Shown in pieces: positions 49,494 through 63,100 of a stretch of DNA of 64,000 nt (position 1 is its first letter; each line of letters begins with the position of its first letter). The notes beneath the pieces were generated by a model that saw only the letters and a program-made list of their open reading frames with translations, was not told the origin of the DNA and did not search any database. The DNA lies in the NCBI RefSeq assembly GCF_050908995.1, contig NC_135120.1, positions 12,165,433 through 12,229,432 on the forward strand. Reading direction: 5' to 3'. The translations under genes were made by a program, and so were the position numbers. Source of the stretch: Andrena cerasifolii. Taxonomy: Eukaryota > Arthropoda > Insecta > Hymenoptera > Andrenidae.

Positions 49494-52400
49494 TCAAGTT
49501 TCTTCCCTCTTCACGTGCACCTTCACTTTCCTCAGTTCCTTGAATTGCCCGAGGCATTCCTCCACCGCCGCGCACGAATCCTCCTCGCTCTTCTCCAAAG
49601 TCAGCTCGAGGGACGCGTAGAGGCTTTCTAGATCGTGACAGGGCCAAGTTTCTGTCGCCACGGTGATCTTCTGTAGCAGCTCTTCCGCCTCGGAATCTGT
49701 TAACTTCTCGTTGCTGGACGAGGACAAATTCCCTCCGGGCACGTTCTTCGCCCGTTTCGATAATGGCCCTTCGCCAGACCCGCTGGTTTTCCGTTTAATG
49801 GTAATTTCTGACCAGGGAGAAGATCGTTTTACTTTTACGTGTCTGGTGATTGTAAATCGATATTCGATGCGTATTACTTGACTTCGTTGCCGTCATCAAC
49901 TGGGCTGATCGCACGGTGCAAAGTTTGTTGCGCGTTCTCGACCCGAATTTGCTCCTTCGCGACGATACCTCTTCTGCCGACGGGACAGTATCGTTAGTGC
50001 TTTATAGACACTTTGCGGTGGTTGAGTAAAGGATCGTGCACTTACGCGTCGAAGAATTCTCTGCGGAGTTGCTTTGCCCTGCTGACTTCCGCTTCCTCCC
50101 TCCGCCTTGGGTCCTTTTTGGGTTCGCTTCAGTTTGAATGAAATCCACTGTTTTAATGCGAAATGGGTGGGTGAAAAATGTAATATTATTTTAAGAAAAT
50201 TTTTACCACCATGCTTCTGTTCCAGCTAGAGAATGTTAATTTCGAAAAGTTGATAGCTGCAGTGTGGTAGTCTTTTTCTTTTTTTTTATTAGAATTCAAG
50301 AGAAAGGCTGAACAATAGCATTAGGGTTTTCAAAACTCATCGTGACGCTGTACCTTGGGAGGATTGATTCGACTCGATGTCAGACGCCGAGTGAAGGAAC
50401 AATTGCTTGAAAAATGATTCACGCTCCTGCTCTCCGGGAGGCATAATTTCGAACACTTCGCCCTGATGTTGGTCGAATAAACAGGAGATCTAATAATTTG
50501 ATAACGACAAAACGGGGGATGAGTACAATCCGTGACACATGAATAATAATTGCATCAATTTTTATTATTCGATGCATCAAAATTAAGTGTCTTCCACTTT
50601 CTTTACATTTCAAATTTAGACTTCTATTCTCTTTGTCAGTACACTGCTATTTTTTTTCTTATATCCCCTTTCTATTTTTTTTCCTAACATATTGTAATTC
50701 ACTAAGTACGCATTAAAACCTTCAATATTACTACCTCAAATTTACCGCTTCCCCAAATTTGCCACTTCCCAAAAGTTGCTGCTCCCAAAATTTATCGCTA
50801 CTTATTGCCCTGACTACTATACACTATCACGTATGAATCCATTGCATTCCTTACATCTGCTGGCAAATCTTCCTGCGAGCAATTGGCCGTAGCCAAAATT
50901 AACAAGTGCACCGATCGATCTAGACCCTGCAGCAAAGACGTGAAAACGACACGCGCCGCTTCGTCCACCAAGTACCACCAAACCATGATATCAGGAACGT
51001 AGAGCAACGCCGGCAGGCTTCGCCGAGCCATCTTCATCTTCTAATAAGCAGCGCGACCAACAACAGGATTTAATTAAATGATTATCATTTTGTGGCCGAG
51101 TTAACAATGAAATAACCAATAACACGGAATAAAATATCCCAGTGCATTGCACGGATTGTCTTGTTAGGTTACTTGGATAATGGCTTCTTCAGCGGCTCTA
51201 CCAGTCTCCTCGAACAAAGTCGTAACGTCCAACATGTGGCAAGGAAGATGCTCCAGCGTGTGCAGCAACGCTGGCCCCAGATGACGAGTGTGGGAGTCAT
51301 CGTCGCCGCACAATAAAATCCTTGGGCAACTGGTTGACCTGGACGCAGCTTTGCCAGTACTATAACAGAGATCCTTCAACACTTTCCATGAATTACAAAC
51401 TACTGATAACAAAAATCAACCCCCATCTCACCTTATTGAAAGCTTTAGTTCCTAGGAAAATATTAGCAAAGAAGAAAGCAAGCTGCTGAAAGGAACTTGG
51501 GCGTATAATATTCAACGGGGTCATCGAGCACGTGTCGAAAATGTTGTAGCCTATTTAGTCTTTCACTCAGTCACGATCTAATACTCACATGACGTCGCAA
51601 ACCAACATTCCTGCCGGGCAAAGGATCTCGAGTTCCGATAGAATGCGTGACAAATTGTCTTGAAGGAGAGGCTGAATCTTGAAGGACAAAGATTTTACAG
51701 GCGTGACTGAAACGCGATGGGACGCTGGCATGATGTTCTGTCGAGCCCTTAAGAAATCTTGCTTCTCGACCTATTGTAACGGAACTTTCGTTAAAACGAT
51801 TAAAGATTCAAGGAGTTAGCAATTAAATAAGAAAGGAAATAACTATCTCGAGAAAGGGATTGTTTTGGGATGTACTTATTCAAAAAGTGTGTACAAAGCC
51901 TCTATTGAGAAACTTCTCTCTGCCTTGGGGAGCACATTCTCCTTTGCAGTACTTTATGAAACGCTATCGGTTCTGATTGTATACCCCTCCAGTGGGTATA
52001 GATTAAACAAGTCGCTCCAGGCGAACATACCAGCCACTTCTCATTGCACAAACACCAATATACCTCGGTGAATGTATGCTAATCTCGACTTACGCTCCTC
52101 AAGGGTTAATTCAACGTTCCTCGAGCCATCCATCATCGTGCTATATTTTGCAAAAGGGCGAAACTTGCGCAAAACGATTCCACCCAGCCAAACGCATTCC
52201 ATGCATGATATACCAAGGTATTCGCATAATTAGTATCGTTTACCTGGCTTTCTTTGCCGCGTGTAACACTACAACTCTCAGTGAACTACATCTTAGCCCC
52301 CCCTTGCAGAGTTATTTCTCCACAACAGTCAGTGCACTATGGATTACGCTACGAATTCTTTAAAGTGCTCTTATCTTCGTTCTAATTACTTTAATATGTC

Positions 52401-55400
52401 GCTCGTTGATTTGATATTTCGCGTTGGTTGTGTATATTTCCGGGTAGTTCCTCCGGACGCAGCACATGACCGATTCAGCGCAAAGGGCTTGCAAGTCGCT
52501 GCCGCAGAATCCGACAGTCTTCGTCGCCAGATAGGCCAAGAATTTCTGTGGCGGTTTCTGCCTCCAGCCCTTGATGTGCACCTACCGGCACGCATAAGAT
52601 CAACATTAGCTAGACATCCAACAGTTGGGAAGTGAGGAGTGACTCTTGGCGGAGCAGTGGTACCGAGAGGATCTCCTTCCTAGCGCTGTAGCATGGCAAG
52701 GGGAAGTAGAGCTCTCGGTCGAAGCGACCAGGTCTCCTTAGAGCTGGATCAATAGCATCGACCCTGTTGGTTGCCCCGATCACTATGATCTCCGAGTTGT
52801 TCTCCAAGCCGTCCATCAAGACCAAGAGAGTAGAGACGATGCTGGCATGCACGAAGTCCTGCCGGCTGGACCTGACCGGCGCCAGACCGTCCACCTCGTC
52901 GAAGAAGATGATGCAGGGCTTCGATTGTTGAGCCTGAAAGATTTGGCTCAGTGGTGGTAGGAAGTTTAGGAATTGGACGCCTCGTGTTGCGTAGCTTCTG
53001 GGTGGAAATAGTGTAGTGGATGGAGGGAATATGGAGGTCGTAAAAGTAGGAGGAAGTGGAGATACTAATGCAGTAGAGTGGCTAGAGCAGCGCTGTCTAA
53101 AGCAGGGCACTCCCGTCACTCGCCAGTCCCGTCCGCGTTGTCAGGGATACGTACAGGGTTGCCAGAAGTAGAGTCCTATATGATATAGTAGGGAATAGTA
53201 GAGAGAGAATCCTCGCATGCACAGAGCTATATATACTAATACGACTTGTGCACACTATGGGCGAATTCCACGTACGCCCAAATCGCCCGCAACGCCCGTG
53301 ATTTTCATTAAGGCAGGTTTTCCTATACGCGACTGGTTGAATTTCAAAGTCGATTTTTTCGAAAATGAAGCACGATATAAAAAAAAGTTACTGTTTCTTT
53401 TCGACTTATAACAATTAAATAAATCAAGAAAAAGGAATAGAATTTTTTGATATCGCCCGTCATTTTCGAGAAAATCGACTTTGAAATTCTTTACGTTGCG
53501 GCCAGTCGAGTATAGGAAAAAGCTACCTTAATAAAAATCACGGGCGTTGCAGGCAATTTGGGGGTAAGTGGAATTCGCCCTATGCGAGTTTCAACTTCCA
53601 ATAGCTGCTCCCCCTCTACTACCCCCTACTACGTCATATGAGGCCCTACTTCTGGCAACGCTGTGTAGCTAGCCAATGCTGCTATATCCCGCGAATACAG
53701 TGTGGGAAAGAGACGGTTGGAAGGGGAAGCGGTGCGTGAGGGGTCCCACCGCTTGACAGCGCGGGGCCAGGGACACATTCTATTTTCTGCAGTCTGCATA
53801 GTCTGAATGTACTAATATACGAGAGGGACAGTGTGGACCGTGTGATCCTGTAATGAGTAGCGCAAAACACATTTGGTGATGTTTATTCTCGAGGAGATTG
53901 CACGTTGCACTTGAGTGGCCTAAGTATGTGCTTTGCTAGATTTCCTTCAACCACGCAACTTTCACCGTGTGGAGAAGTAGAATATGACCTTTGCGGCTAT
54001 ACTTTTACTCTCTACCACAGTATGTAACCCCTGGAAGGTGGATAGCTCGAACACAGTGACCATTATCCATTTTACTCTAATTTCACACGTACAGAATAAG
54101 CTTTTATATTAGAATTTGATCTTGTCATGATCTAAAATCCTAAACTCCTTCAAGATGTAATATGAATACTAAGTTACGCATGAACATTTAGCATGGATCC
54201 GGCTGGATCCTGCATCCGTCAAGTGAGGATTAGAGACTGTTCATACAAAATACTGGGCCCAGGGCCTAAGGCTTGCTTCCATGGGTGTTTTAACCCCTGG
54301 AAGCATGTCTTCAGGACGGAAATTAGCGATCTCGGGGTCCCGAGCTAGCTCATGAATCCTGAGCACCCAGGCTTAATGGAGGGTGAGGGTGTCTGATATC
54401 GGAGTTAGATAAGGGTGTCCCCTGTCTGCTTCGCATAAGTGTAAGGCTCGAGTACCTCCTTCGCCTCCTAAGCCTGGCAGAGTCAAGTGAGCCTGGGTGG
54501 CAGGCATCAGATGTGACTTACTAGCCCGGCAATCGAGTTTGGACTCTCGTAGGCAGTGGTTAAGTCTCAAAGATACTTAAGGGTGAAGGTCTTCGAGGTT
54601 GGTAGAAAAATTCGGTAAAAAGGGGGGATTACTCCCTGTCACTCCCTACGCTACCATCTTCACCTCCTATATTTACAATCTCCCCGCAGAGTATTGCCTA
54701 AAATCTGGAATAAGTAACGGGAAGATGATTCCTCGCAAAGAAATGAATTTGGAATAACTAATCTTCAATTATCCCTTAGCACAGCGTTTCCAAATTGGTC
54801 ACCGGGGTTCCGTCAAATTTTAGTGAATTTGAACGGGTTCCGTGGCAAAATTTAATTGGGAAACGCTGCCTTAGCACATACAGTATTACCTCCAAAATTG
54901 AAACCGACTCGGAACCGGTCAGTTTCAACTGTGTGGCAGGTAATTTATTAAGTCTCTGCATACATATCAGTTCTGTGTCAGCGTGCAGTAGTAAGAAAAA
55001 AAGGGGGACAGAGCGCAAGGTATCTCTTCTTACCACTGGCACGGAACTGATATGTGTGCAGAGACCTTTATTCTCTGCGGTGGCACGCGAGAGGGACTGA
55101 GAGCAAGCCGTAAATTTCGGTGCACTCGTACTCAGTCTCCCCACTCGCCGCGGCAACTACAAACGAAGTAGTGTCGATGGCGCGTTAGCATTCTTGGAGT
55201 CACGAAACGTTTCACTTATGGAGGCACTACCGTATGCACGTCGAATCTGCGAACGTATAGAAATCATAAGGCGATCGTGCGCGATTGATAAAGTAGGAAG
55301 CATCGATATCGGTAATCAATACGGTGAAAAATGAACGAGGCATATTAACCAGGGAAAAGATCTTTTGAAGCTTCTTCTCGCTCTCGCCGACCCATTTGCT

Positions 55401-55736
55401 AAGGCAGTCGGAGCCTTTGCGGGATATAAAGGAAACCTTCCGCTCGGAGTTGCTACATTCGACGGCCAGGGCGCTGGCCACGAGGGTCTTCCCTGTGCCT
55501 GCGAAGCAGAGGATCGTCAATCGGAGGATCACGGTTCCACGTGATTCTGTTTCACTACGAACCATAGAACGCATTAGTTTACCAGGAGGCCCGTAAAAGA
55601 GCAAGCCTCGCGGCGGTTTCAAGTTGAACTTCGCGTAAACGTCGCCGTACATGAGCGGGAACAGGACCGTCTCCTTCACGACTCTGATGTGCTTTTCCAG
55701 ACCTCCGATGCATGAGAAATCCTTCGCGCCGGACAT
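49494..55736 (-). CDS. ATAD2-like AAA ATPase paralog without bromodomain, 10 exons
   Basis: Exons: 55736-55583, 55498-55350, 52933-52664, 52581-52390, 51770-51589, 51359-51173, 51040-50831, 50462-50354, 50126-50046, 49807-49494; phases agree, 615 aa. The protein starts at the first AAA domain (MSGAKDFSCIGGLEKHIRVV). It keeps Walker A GPPGTGKT (49-56), SKWVGES, Walker B IIFFDE (109-114), sensor GATNR and the arginine-finger segment RRPGRFDRE. Its second, degenerate AAA part runs about 320-450 (RILLCGDDDSHTRHLGPALL, LPALLYVPDIMVWWYLVDEA). After GEVFEIMPPGEQERESFF, where ATAD2 has its linker and bromodomain, there is only a short basic stretch (RKRKSAG, IKRKTSG, SKRAKN; nuclear-signal-like). The ATAD2-type C-terminal segment follows (LTDSEAEELLQKITVATE...LESLYASLE). 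Probably a nuclear chromatin-associated ATPase without acetyl-lysine reading. The exon 9 acceptor is the least certain border; an unspliced or extra 5' exon cannot be excluded. Confidence 0.85.
53154..53663. mobile_element. Nested pair of inverted-repeat elements in ATAD2-paralog intron 2
   Basis: The outer element has arms 53154-53207 and 53609-53663 (CAGGGTTGCCAGAAGTAG and the complement of CAGCGTTGCCAGAAGTAG). Inserted in it is a second element, 53256-53583, with arms of about 130 bp (GGGCGAATTCCAC, CGCAACGCCCGTGATTTT, TTTCAAAGTCGATTTT). The CAG-starting outer ends look hAT-like and share CAGGGTTGCCAG with the element at 44.1 kb. No exact target duplication for either. Confidence 0.8.
54000..54240. 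repeat. Diverged copy of the 8.0-8.2 kb repeat
   Basis: Shares CACACG, AGAATAAGCTTTTATAT and the following TGATC...ATCTAAA pattern with the dystrobrevin-intron copy, and carries ATGGATCCGGCTGGATCCTG downstream. It lies in intron 2 of the ATAD2 paralog. Family not recognised. Confidence 0.4.
54782..54868. mobile_element. 87-bp hAT-type MITE with perfect 8-bp target duplication
   Basis: The ends are CAGCGTTTCC and GGAAACGCTG, and the element folds into a near-complete hairpin. It is bounded by CCTTAGCA on both sides (54774-54781 and 54869-54876). An exact 8-bp duplication and CAG termini are the marks of hAT insertions. It lies in intron 2 of the ATAD2 paralog. Confidence 0.92.
54929..55095. 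repeat. Hairpin repeat in ATAD2-paralog intron 2
   Basis: Arms of about 70 bp (54929-55000 and 55027-55095) share GTCTCTGCATACATATCAG and its near-complement CTGATATGTGTGCAGAGAC, with about a 26-bp loop. Just upstream is a small palindrome with TTGAAACCG and GGTCAGTTTCAA (54898-54929). Probably a short non-autonomous element; ends not resolved. Confidence 0.65.
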
Positions 55737-58700
55737 CTTTCGTGAAACGACCGCTCGAGCTTTTATTTTGCATACCCGTCCAACGTATTTCTCATTTAGA
55801 CCGTTCGAGATTCTTCACACTCGCCCGCTCCTCGCGCTTCCATCCGCCGTGATCCAGATCAAACATGCGCCCGATCGATGGCCACGTGCATCGTGAGTTT
55901 CTGTGAGCTTCACTGGAATTTTTCTACGCTGCTTGGCTGTTCAAATCCACTCGCAATGTAATTTCATTATTTTTCACGTTCCGCCGATCCCACCGTTACG
56001 AAACATACGAACCGTTGAGCCGCGATGTAGAGCGACATTCGTATGCTACGAAATACGCGGTAAACTCTCCTTTAACTCCCTTCAGGACGAAAGGAACGAA
56101 CGGAATCTAAATATTTACATTGGTTTACTTTTTATTTCATCGTATTCTAGACTTTTAAATTTATTAACTCGAATGATAGAATTCAATTAGAGGTTGAGAG
56201 GGCGATTTGACAGGATTTATGAGAAGGTAATGCGTTTAGGTACATTACGAAATTTCAATTTATTATGCTACAATGAATGACAATAAAATGTATTACCTAT
56301 ATGGTAAAATAAATAAGGCAGTGTATGCTCTTTTGCTTATTTTCCCGTATCTTTTACACATCCACTCCATATGTTTAAACCTACTGTCCTGCAAAGATCA
56401 CACCGAACCGCCAAATCTGTTAATACACATCGAACGCTGGCGCAATGTGTTCTTTGCAGGCAGTTGCGTTACAAGTTCCCATTATCTGAATACTTTAGCA
56501 AAGTAATTATAGTAGTTAGTTCAAACGGCAGTGGTTACGAGAACCTCTCGATTAATATAATTTACACGTAATTACATGGTATATTTGCAATGTTCTTGGT
56601 AATACAGAGATGACAGCGGCTCAGAAAATAGCACCAGAAATTACTCTCTGAATAATTACAAGTTTCGGATCTTCGGTATAAAGTGGAATGTAAAATATAT
56701 CAATGGAAACAGGAAAGTCACGATAATTCGATTAATACCTTCGTTAATCGCATCCGTGACTTTGCTGTGTCATTTACTATTCGTTAAGGTTAATATTTGA
56801 ATTTTTTATTATCGAGGTGCATTACATAACTTCTTTGGCAAATGTCAGCGATAATGTGCTCGAATTAATTAAACAGATTACATTGTCGGGTCGAATGGAT
56901 GGTGCGAGAAGCGAGCGAGTACGGGCCGTAATATTAATGCGCAGGTTTAAAAGAATTTTTTGTATCGCCGAAATTTTCATTAAGTCTTTAGAAGCTAGAA
57001 GCAATGTTACAGCCAGCTTTTTTTAAAACTTCGCGTACGTTAGAAGTCGTAAGAGGGCTCTATATAACAAGCAAATCATATTACGCAGTGGTAATTGTAT
57101 TTTTACTATCTCTTTTTCGGTTCAATTTCTCTATCTATCGTGCACTAATTTGCACGATGTTGACTGTGTTGTAAGAGACGTGTACCTGAGTAATAGAAGG
57201 TACAATATTACATTTCACCAATTTCATTAAGCTTTATTAAAAAAAAATTCAACCTCAGTATGCTCGTTAATTGTTGTAAAATGATTTTTAAGAAGTTTAA
57301 TGAAGTTAGTGAGAAATATTTCTTTCTTATTTTCATGTAAAAGACCTTGTAGCATTAGTTTCTTACTGTTCGGTACATTTCGAAATTTAAGCTAATACAT
57401 ACGCATGGAACAATTCGAACATCTTACAATTAAACGTGGAAGCAACTTTGCGTGTGGTAATGAATTATTCACTAAATATGCCACTTGAGTTTTTTGAAGG
57501 GCACTACTTAATTTGCAACGAGGAGAGAAGATGAATTATCTTTGTGCAATTTAATTTCCAATTATAAATTATCATTGTTTTAAATCGATTACTATAATTC
57601 TAATGTATCACTATAAGACATGGGACATGTATTAGGGCATTAGTCGCATAGCTATGAATTATGTTCGTAAAATTACGCATATAAAATTCCTTCATCTCGA
57701 AATTTGGTATTTACATTGTTAAGGATCACGTAATGGGGGTATTGAAGATTACATTGCTAATTCAATCTAAACGCAAACTGCGGCATACAGAGAAATAAAT
57801 ACTACATAGTGAGCATTTCTAAAGATCAGTCTTTTCATTTCTATCTTCTACGAAATTTTCAATAATGATATAAAGATTCAGCTATGATTTCATTTATAAA
57901 TTTACAAATCAAATGTGTGCCTATCGCGATAATTAATTTATTTCTCATACTTCGAAATCCTAGTTAACACGAAAATAACAAAGTGCGAAACAATTCGACG
58001 TCACTTCGTGACCATATCGTGTTACATTTCCATGCTATCAATGGCATGTCATATTCCTAAGACAAGTATTAGTTGTTAATCACATAGCATTCTTTTAAGA
58101 ACTTCATAGTATTGTGTATTACGTGCTCGACTGTAAGAAATTCATACTAAATCCTTACTGTCCGTACTAAACTTGGATATAATCGAATGTACGTATCCTA
58201 CTTCTGTACCTATCTAAGTAATTAAAACCGAATAATGATATTCGTTTGCACGCACAGCTTTCGCACAAATGAATACTGCGCGTGTGATCGATTATAACAG
58301 GAGAAACCATACTACTTGCACTCTAGAACGCATCAAAATTCTCTTTTCGTTCCACGTATATTATCTGGTAACTACCCTTTCACAGTTACGGTATGAATCA
58401 CAACCAGTATACGAATCTAGAATGTAAGTTTTACATTTAAATATTCGCTAGGATTTATACAGACACATCTCCCTCTGTATCTATTTAAGATTTTTACCGA
58501 GGTATTTCACATTTATAGTAGAGCTTTCAATTATGTCCACTTTTGCACTGACGATCACATGGAAACCTATTTGTAATTACTTTGCTTATGGCGTATAGCT
58601 TTGGTCAAAATAATTTGAAAAGTAAGAATTACATTTCGATTGTATATCACCTACCATAAGTAAAATCAATCAACCAGTTACTTAAATATAATTCAGCTAC

Positions 58701-60188
58701 GTGTTATAATTATAATCAATTAAATATATTAACATAAACAGCAAATACTAATTATGAATAACATCGTAAAAATTATATGTCTACCCTACTTTTCGAGTAA
58801 TTTTCATATGCATTCATAAAGAATCACTGCGCCAGATGTTATTCCAAGTAGTAGGTATACTATACATATTTAGTGCACTAAATTATTCCACGATCTTCAA
58901 TTATGAATATTTTCGAATATGTGCCGATTCGTTTAAGCGCTTCAAATAAAACCTATAAACTGAGAAAATGATATAACAAATAATAATCAGTATTGAAATC
59001 TGGTACAAATTATTGCTAAAAATAAATTATGTACAAAGCCAGACATTCCTAATATGCAACGTACAACATTGCTTGTATGATTTGGAATGTATTTACAATA
59101 TTCTTTTCTATGAAGCGAACTCATAAGCTTTCATCGAATTAATAATTAATTAGAGCTAATACATATAGTCATTATCGGTACTAGTAAACGAAACTATGAT
59201 TTGCAATGTACATTTCTCGATAAAAGGATTACAAAATAATGTTAAATCATCGAATTTTAAAATCTATCTTTTCTTACGAGTAATGCTTTGCATTTAATTT
59301 CAAAACAATAAGGCCTTTTAAAACAAGGAACGCGTGCTTTTAAACGCGAACCCTATACACGACTGTAAAAATCCAAAGTAATAACTGGCGCACGTGAAGA
59401 ATTTTTAACGGATTTTATGCGATAGCGATTTATCAAAGCGCTGCTGTGTGAAATTACAGCAAAATAATTTGACACAGTGTACCGTAACATACTGTATGTA
59501 AAGAAACTATAGTTAAGTACATATATTAAATTACCATCATCTTTGTATAACCAGTGTTTGCAATGCTTTGTTATTATGAGATAGTATACCACTCTGAGGC
59601 ATAAATTAACCCAAAATACTTTTACAAGTAAACTTAACTTGCACGAGAACCAATTTGTTTATAATCCTTACGATAATTAATTCATTAATTCGGTTATGGT
59701 GTATTTCTTTGCTAACTTTTAAATAAATATTATAACTAAAGGAGAACGTAGAATTGGCGAATGATGTATCGAAATTTTGGCATTCAAGCGATGTCCAAAG
59801 AGCGATATAATCCTCAGCCATTAATAATTATAAATAACGGAGCCAATATTGTTACAATAATTTGTAATTTCATATTCAAAAGCTGAGGCGAATGGTTCAA
59901 ATTGTTTTCTATCACCTCTATACGTAATACTCATTCTTCTGGAAGTTAAATGCACAGTTACACTTTACCATGCCTTTAAACATCGAAATTCAAACACGCG
60001 ATTATCTTATTTGCCTTTTCTTTTCTCATAAATATTTATACGATAAGAATTACTTTTCAAATTACCGAATTACGAACAGAATAGACTATTTCAAATTACC
60101 GTGTAATTCTACAGAAATAATCGATAACCATCGTTCGGTGTAAATGTACAAAAGAGTTTTATGAATGATATAAAGAAAGCAACCTGAC
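55737..60188. other. AT-rich spacer between the two ATAD2-type genes
   Basis: This 4.4-kb stretch holds the upstream region of the paralog and the 3' flank of the bromodomain-bearing gene. Composition is mostly AT-rich with very short frames. No exon, RNA gene or long inverted repeat was seen. In particular, no bromodomain-coding relic was recognised on either strand. Confidence 0.5.
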
Positions 60189-63100
60189 TTATACCATGTC
60201 GGTTTGATTAGCGACATGATGAACTTTCTCGTACGATGTCTTGAACTCTTCAAATCTTTTCACTTCCTTGAGCAAGTCCTATACACATTAAAAATCGTCA
60301 AATACTTCACGCTATAAGGAACATTATACTCTCTACGTCCTACCAGATGAAAATAGATGGCATAGTGAATGGATGAACGTTAAAAAATTGCGTATTGAAT
60401 GCGAATTGAAAAAAGTATCAAAGCATGCACATGAGAATAAATAAATACAGAGCAGCGTAGTCGATTAAAACATATTTACCTTTGGCAGTGATTTTCTATC
60501 GTAACTCTGAGCATATTTTCCTACGCATCGGCTCAGTTGCACGTAAATGTCGCACAATACTTCGACAGGGAAGTCCTTCGTGACGTTAACAGTATGTTGC
60601 CATGCGCTCTCCAACTCATTTTTATCCACCGCGAGCTTCTCGTTCTCTTCGAATCTGGCTGGACTAGAATCACTTTCAATGGCAAACGACAGTTCGTCCA
60701 TACTTTCTCGCCTGGAGGACGAGTTTGAGCCGCTGTTTTCCGGATTTTTGTCTTCCTCCGTGTAACTTATCTCCATATTCTCGAGCTCCTCGATACGCTG
60801 ATCGGCGACGTTATTGCTTTGCGCTCCCTGCGCATCCTTCGAGTTCTCGTTCTGCGAATCATTCTCCGAGTCGGAATTGTCAAAGAGAGCCACATGCCCG
60901 TTCAGAACGCTGTTCGCCTCCGTCTCGAATTCTTGGAACTTTTCTAAATCGATGCTGGTAGTTTCGCTGGCGAGGCAGACTTTGCTGTCGGGCGTAGTCA
61001 CGCTCTCGTCGAACGCGATCTTCTTCTTTTTATGGACTTTCTTCACGTAGCCTCGGGCCCAGGCGGGTATTCTGCGCTTTCTAGAGTTACCGTATCTCCT
61101 TCCATTTACGACCAAAGAGTGACTATGACTTCCGGTATCCTTTTTATCCGCTCGCTCGGTGGCAGATACAGGCAGGTCTGGTTTCGAGTGGGTCTTACTT
61201 TCTGCTTCGTTCTTGCAAACGGTATCGACAACTCTGCGGCTCTTCGAGATCTCGCGACACTTGTCTTCGAAATCAGAGTCCAATTCCGCCTTTATTAACG
61301 CGTACGCGTTGTCGCGAAGCGAGCATGCGCGATGCCTTATCAGTTTGTCCGCCGGATCTCTGTGAAGAAATAGAATAGGGCATGTACATACTGAATGGCA
61401 GAAAAGCACATCACTAATGAGAAGCAATGTGAACTAATGTGAGTGGTCTTCAATGATATAATTTCCTTTATATGTATATATGGAACTAGCGAAGTGTATA
61501 TGAGAGATTGAAGGCCACTGTTTCTACGGAGCGACAACAGCAACGGATAAACAGGAATGTCAGAACTACCTCTTCAATATTCCAAGGGAAGGCCTATCGC
61601 GTAAGCTGACATGAAAACACACAATATGAATGTCAGTATAAACTTTAGCTCCATTATTTATATTTATATGTCTAAATGTGCCACAAACATGATAAACAAA
61701 CATCTATACAAATAAATATAAATAATAGCGTGTAAGATACAAGTCTAATAATCTGTTTTTCAACCAAGAAATCAAAATATCTCAACGTATATGAAAATAT
61801 TAAAAACTCTCGAAATAATTCATAATGGAAGTCGAAGAATACAAACTTAGCAAATATTTCTGTGCTCAGTTACGCTTAATGTTTAAATATATTTTTCTGA
61901 ATATGAGCGTAAGTTTTTATTAATGAGTCTTAAACTATCTTTACTAATGGATTTAATGATATAAATGCTACGTATTGAATGTACCGACCTATCGGGATTA
62001 TATTCCAATGCATTTTTACATATCAAATCAATGTCGTCAAGAAAGTCTCGAGCGCAAAGATAACAGTGCATATCGATCTTCGTCATCATCGTTTCTAAAT
62101 CCATGGGCTGCTTTATTATCATGTTGTAGTCTGGTACTTCCTCTGTGTCCACTGGTTTCGTGAACATAAAGAATCTGTAACGCAGACACTCGGTATCAAT
62201 TATATTTCGCGATACATAATCAAGAAAAACCGATGAGCTGTATAAAAACATATTTACTGCCTGTTTCTCGCAAGTTTCGCGCAAATTTCCCTCAAGAAGA
62301 TTCTTAATTCTCTTAATGAAACTTCTTCTTTCTCGTACAACAGCTTCTTCTCTTCGTCTGATAATTTCTTTGGCATAGGGTTCGGCGCTAGTGGAAGCTC
62401 TTCTAACACTTCAACTTTGCAGGCCTTTATTTTCGGTGGCTTTACGCTTTGAATCATGAATATAGGTCGGAAGAATGTCGACCTTTGCTCCGCCGTTGGT
62501 GTTTCCATACAGTAGACTTCTCCCCGAAGCTCGCTAAAAAGACTTCGCAGCTGGCTAGGGAGGTCCTGATATGTTGTGTCACTCGTGGCTACAATTAAAA
62601 TAGGCAATGAGGGATCAAGCGCTGCGATACGGCACAGAAAGACCGCTTTCACGGTCTCGGGTACAAGCGGCCACCATTGATCGATCGATCGAATATAAAT
62701 TATGGACGGCACATTCCTGGCAGCTTCGTTAAACACCTACAATACGAACGTTAATATAGACGAATTTTAAACGAGGATTTCTACTGTTATTATCGGCAAC
62801 AAACCTGTACACAAGTTTCTTCCGGAGATCGCCCGCTCTCCGCAAAAAGAGTGCTAACGTCTAATGTTTGAACCGGTAGATGCTCCATATGGTACAGTAG
62901 TGCCTGTGCTAAGTGTGGCCCTTGACCTTCAGATAAATTCCCTCCAGAAATTAGTAGCCTCGGACGATGTATTCCCTTGGTAATCTTTATCCTGATGGAG
63001 CGTTTAATAGAATAGCAATGCGTTAAAACGTGATATCAGAAACTTCCTTACTTTGCCATAGCCGGGTTGACTCCTTGCGGAAATATCCCTTTTATCGAGC

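Noticed and set aside
50798..50830. Stop codon after SYVIVYSSQGNK as the end of the ATAD2 paralog
   Set aside because: A GTGATA donor just upstream joins in phase to an exon with GEVFEIMPPGEQERESFF, which matches the neighbour's GEVYCME...QRSTFF part.
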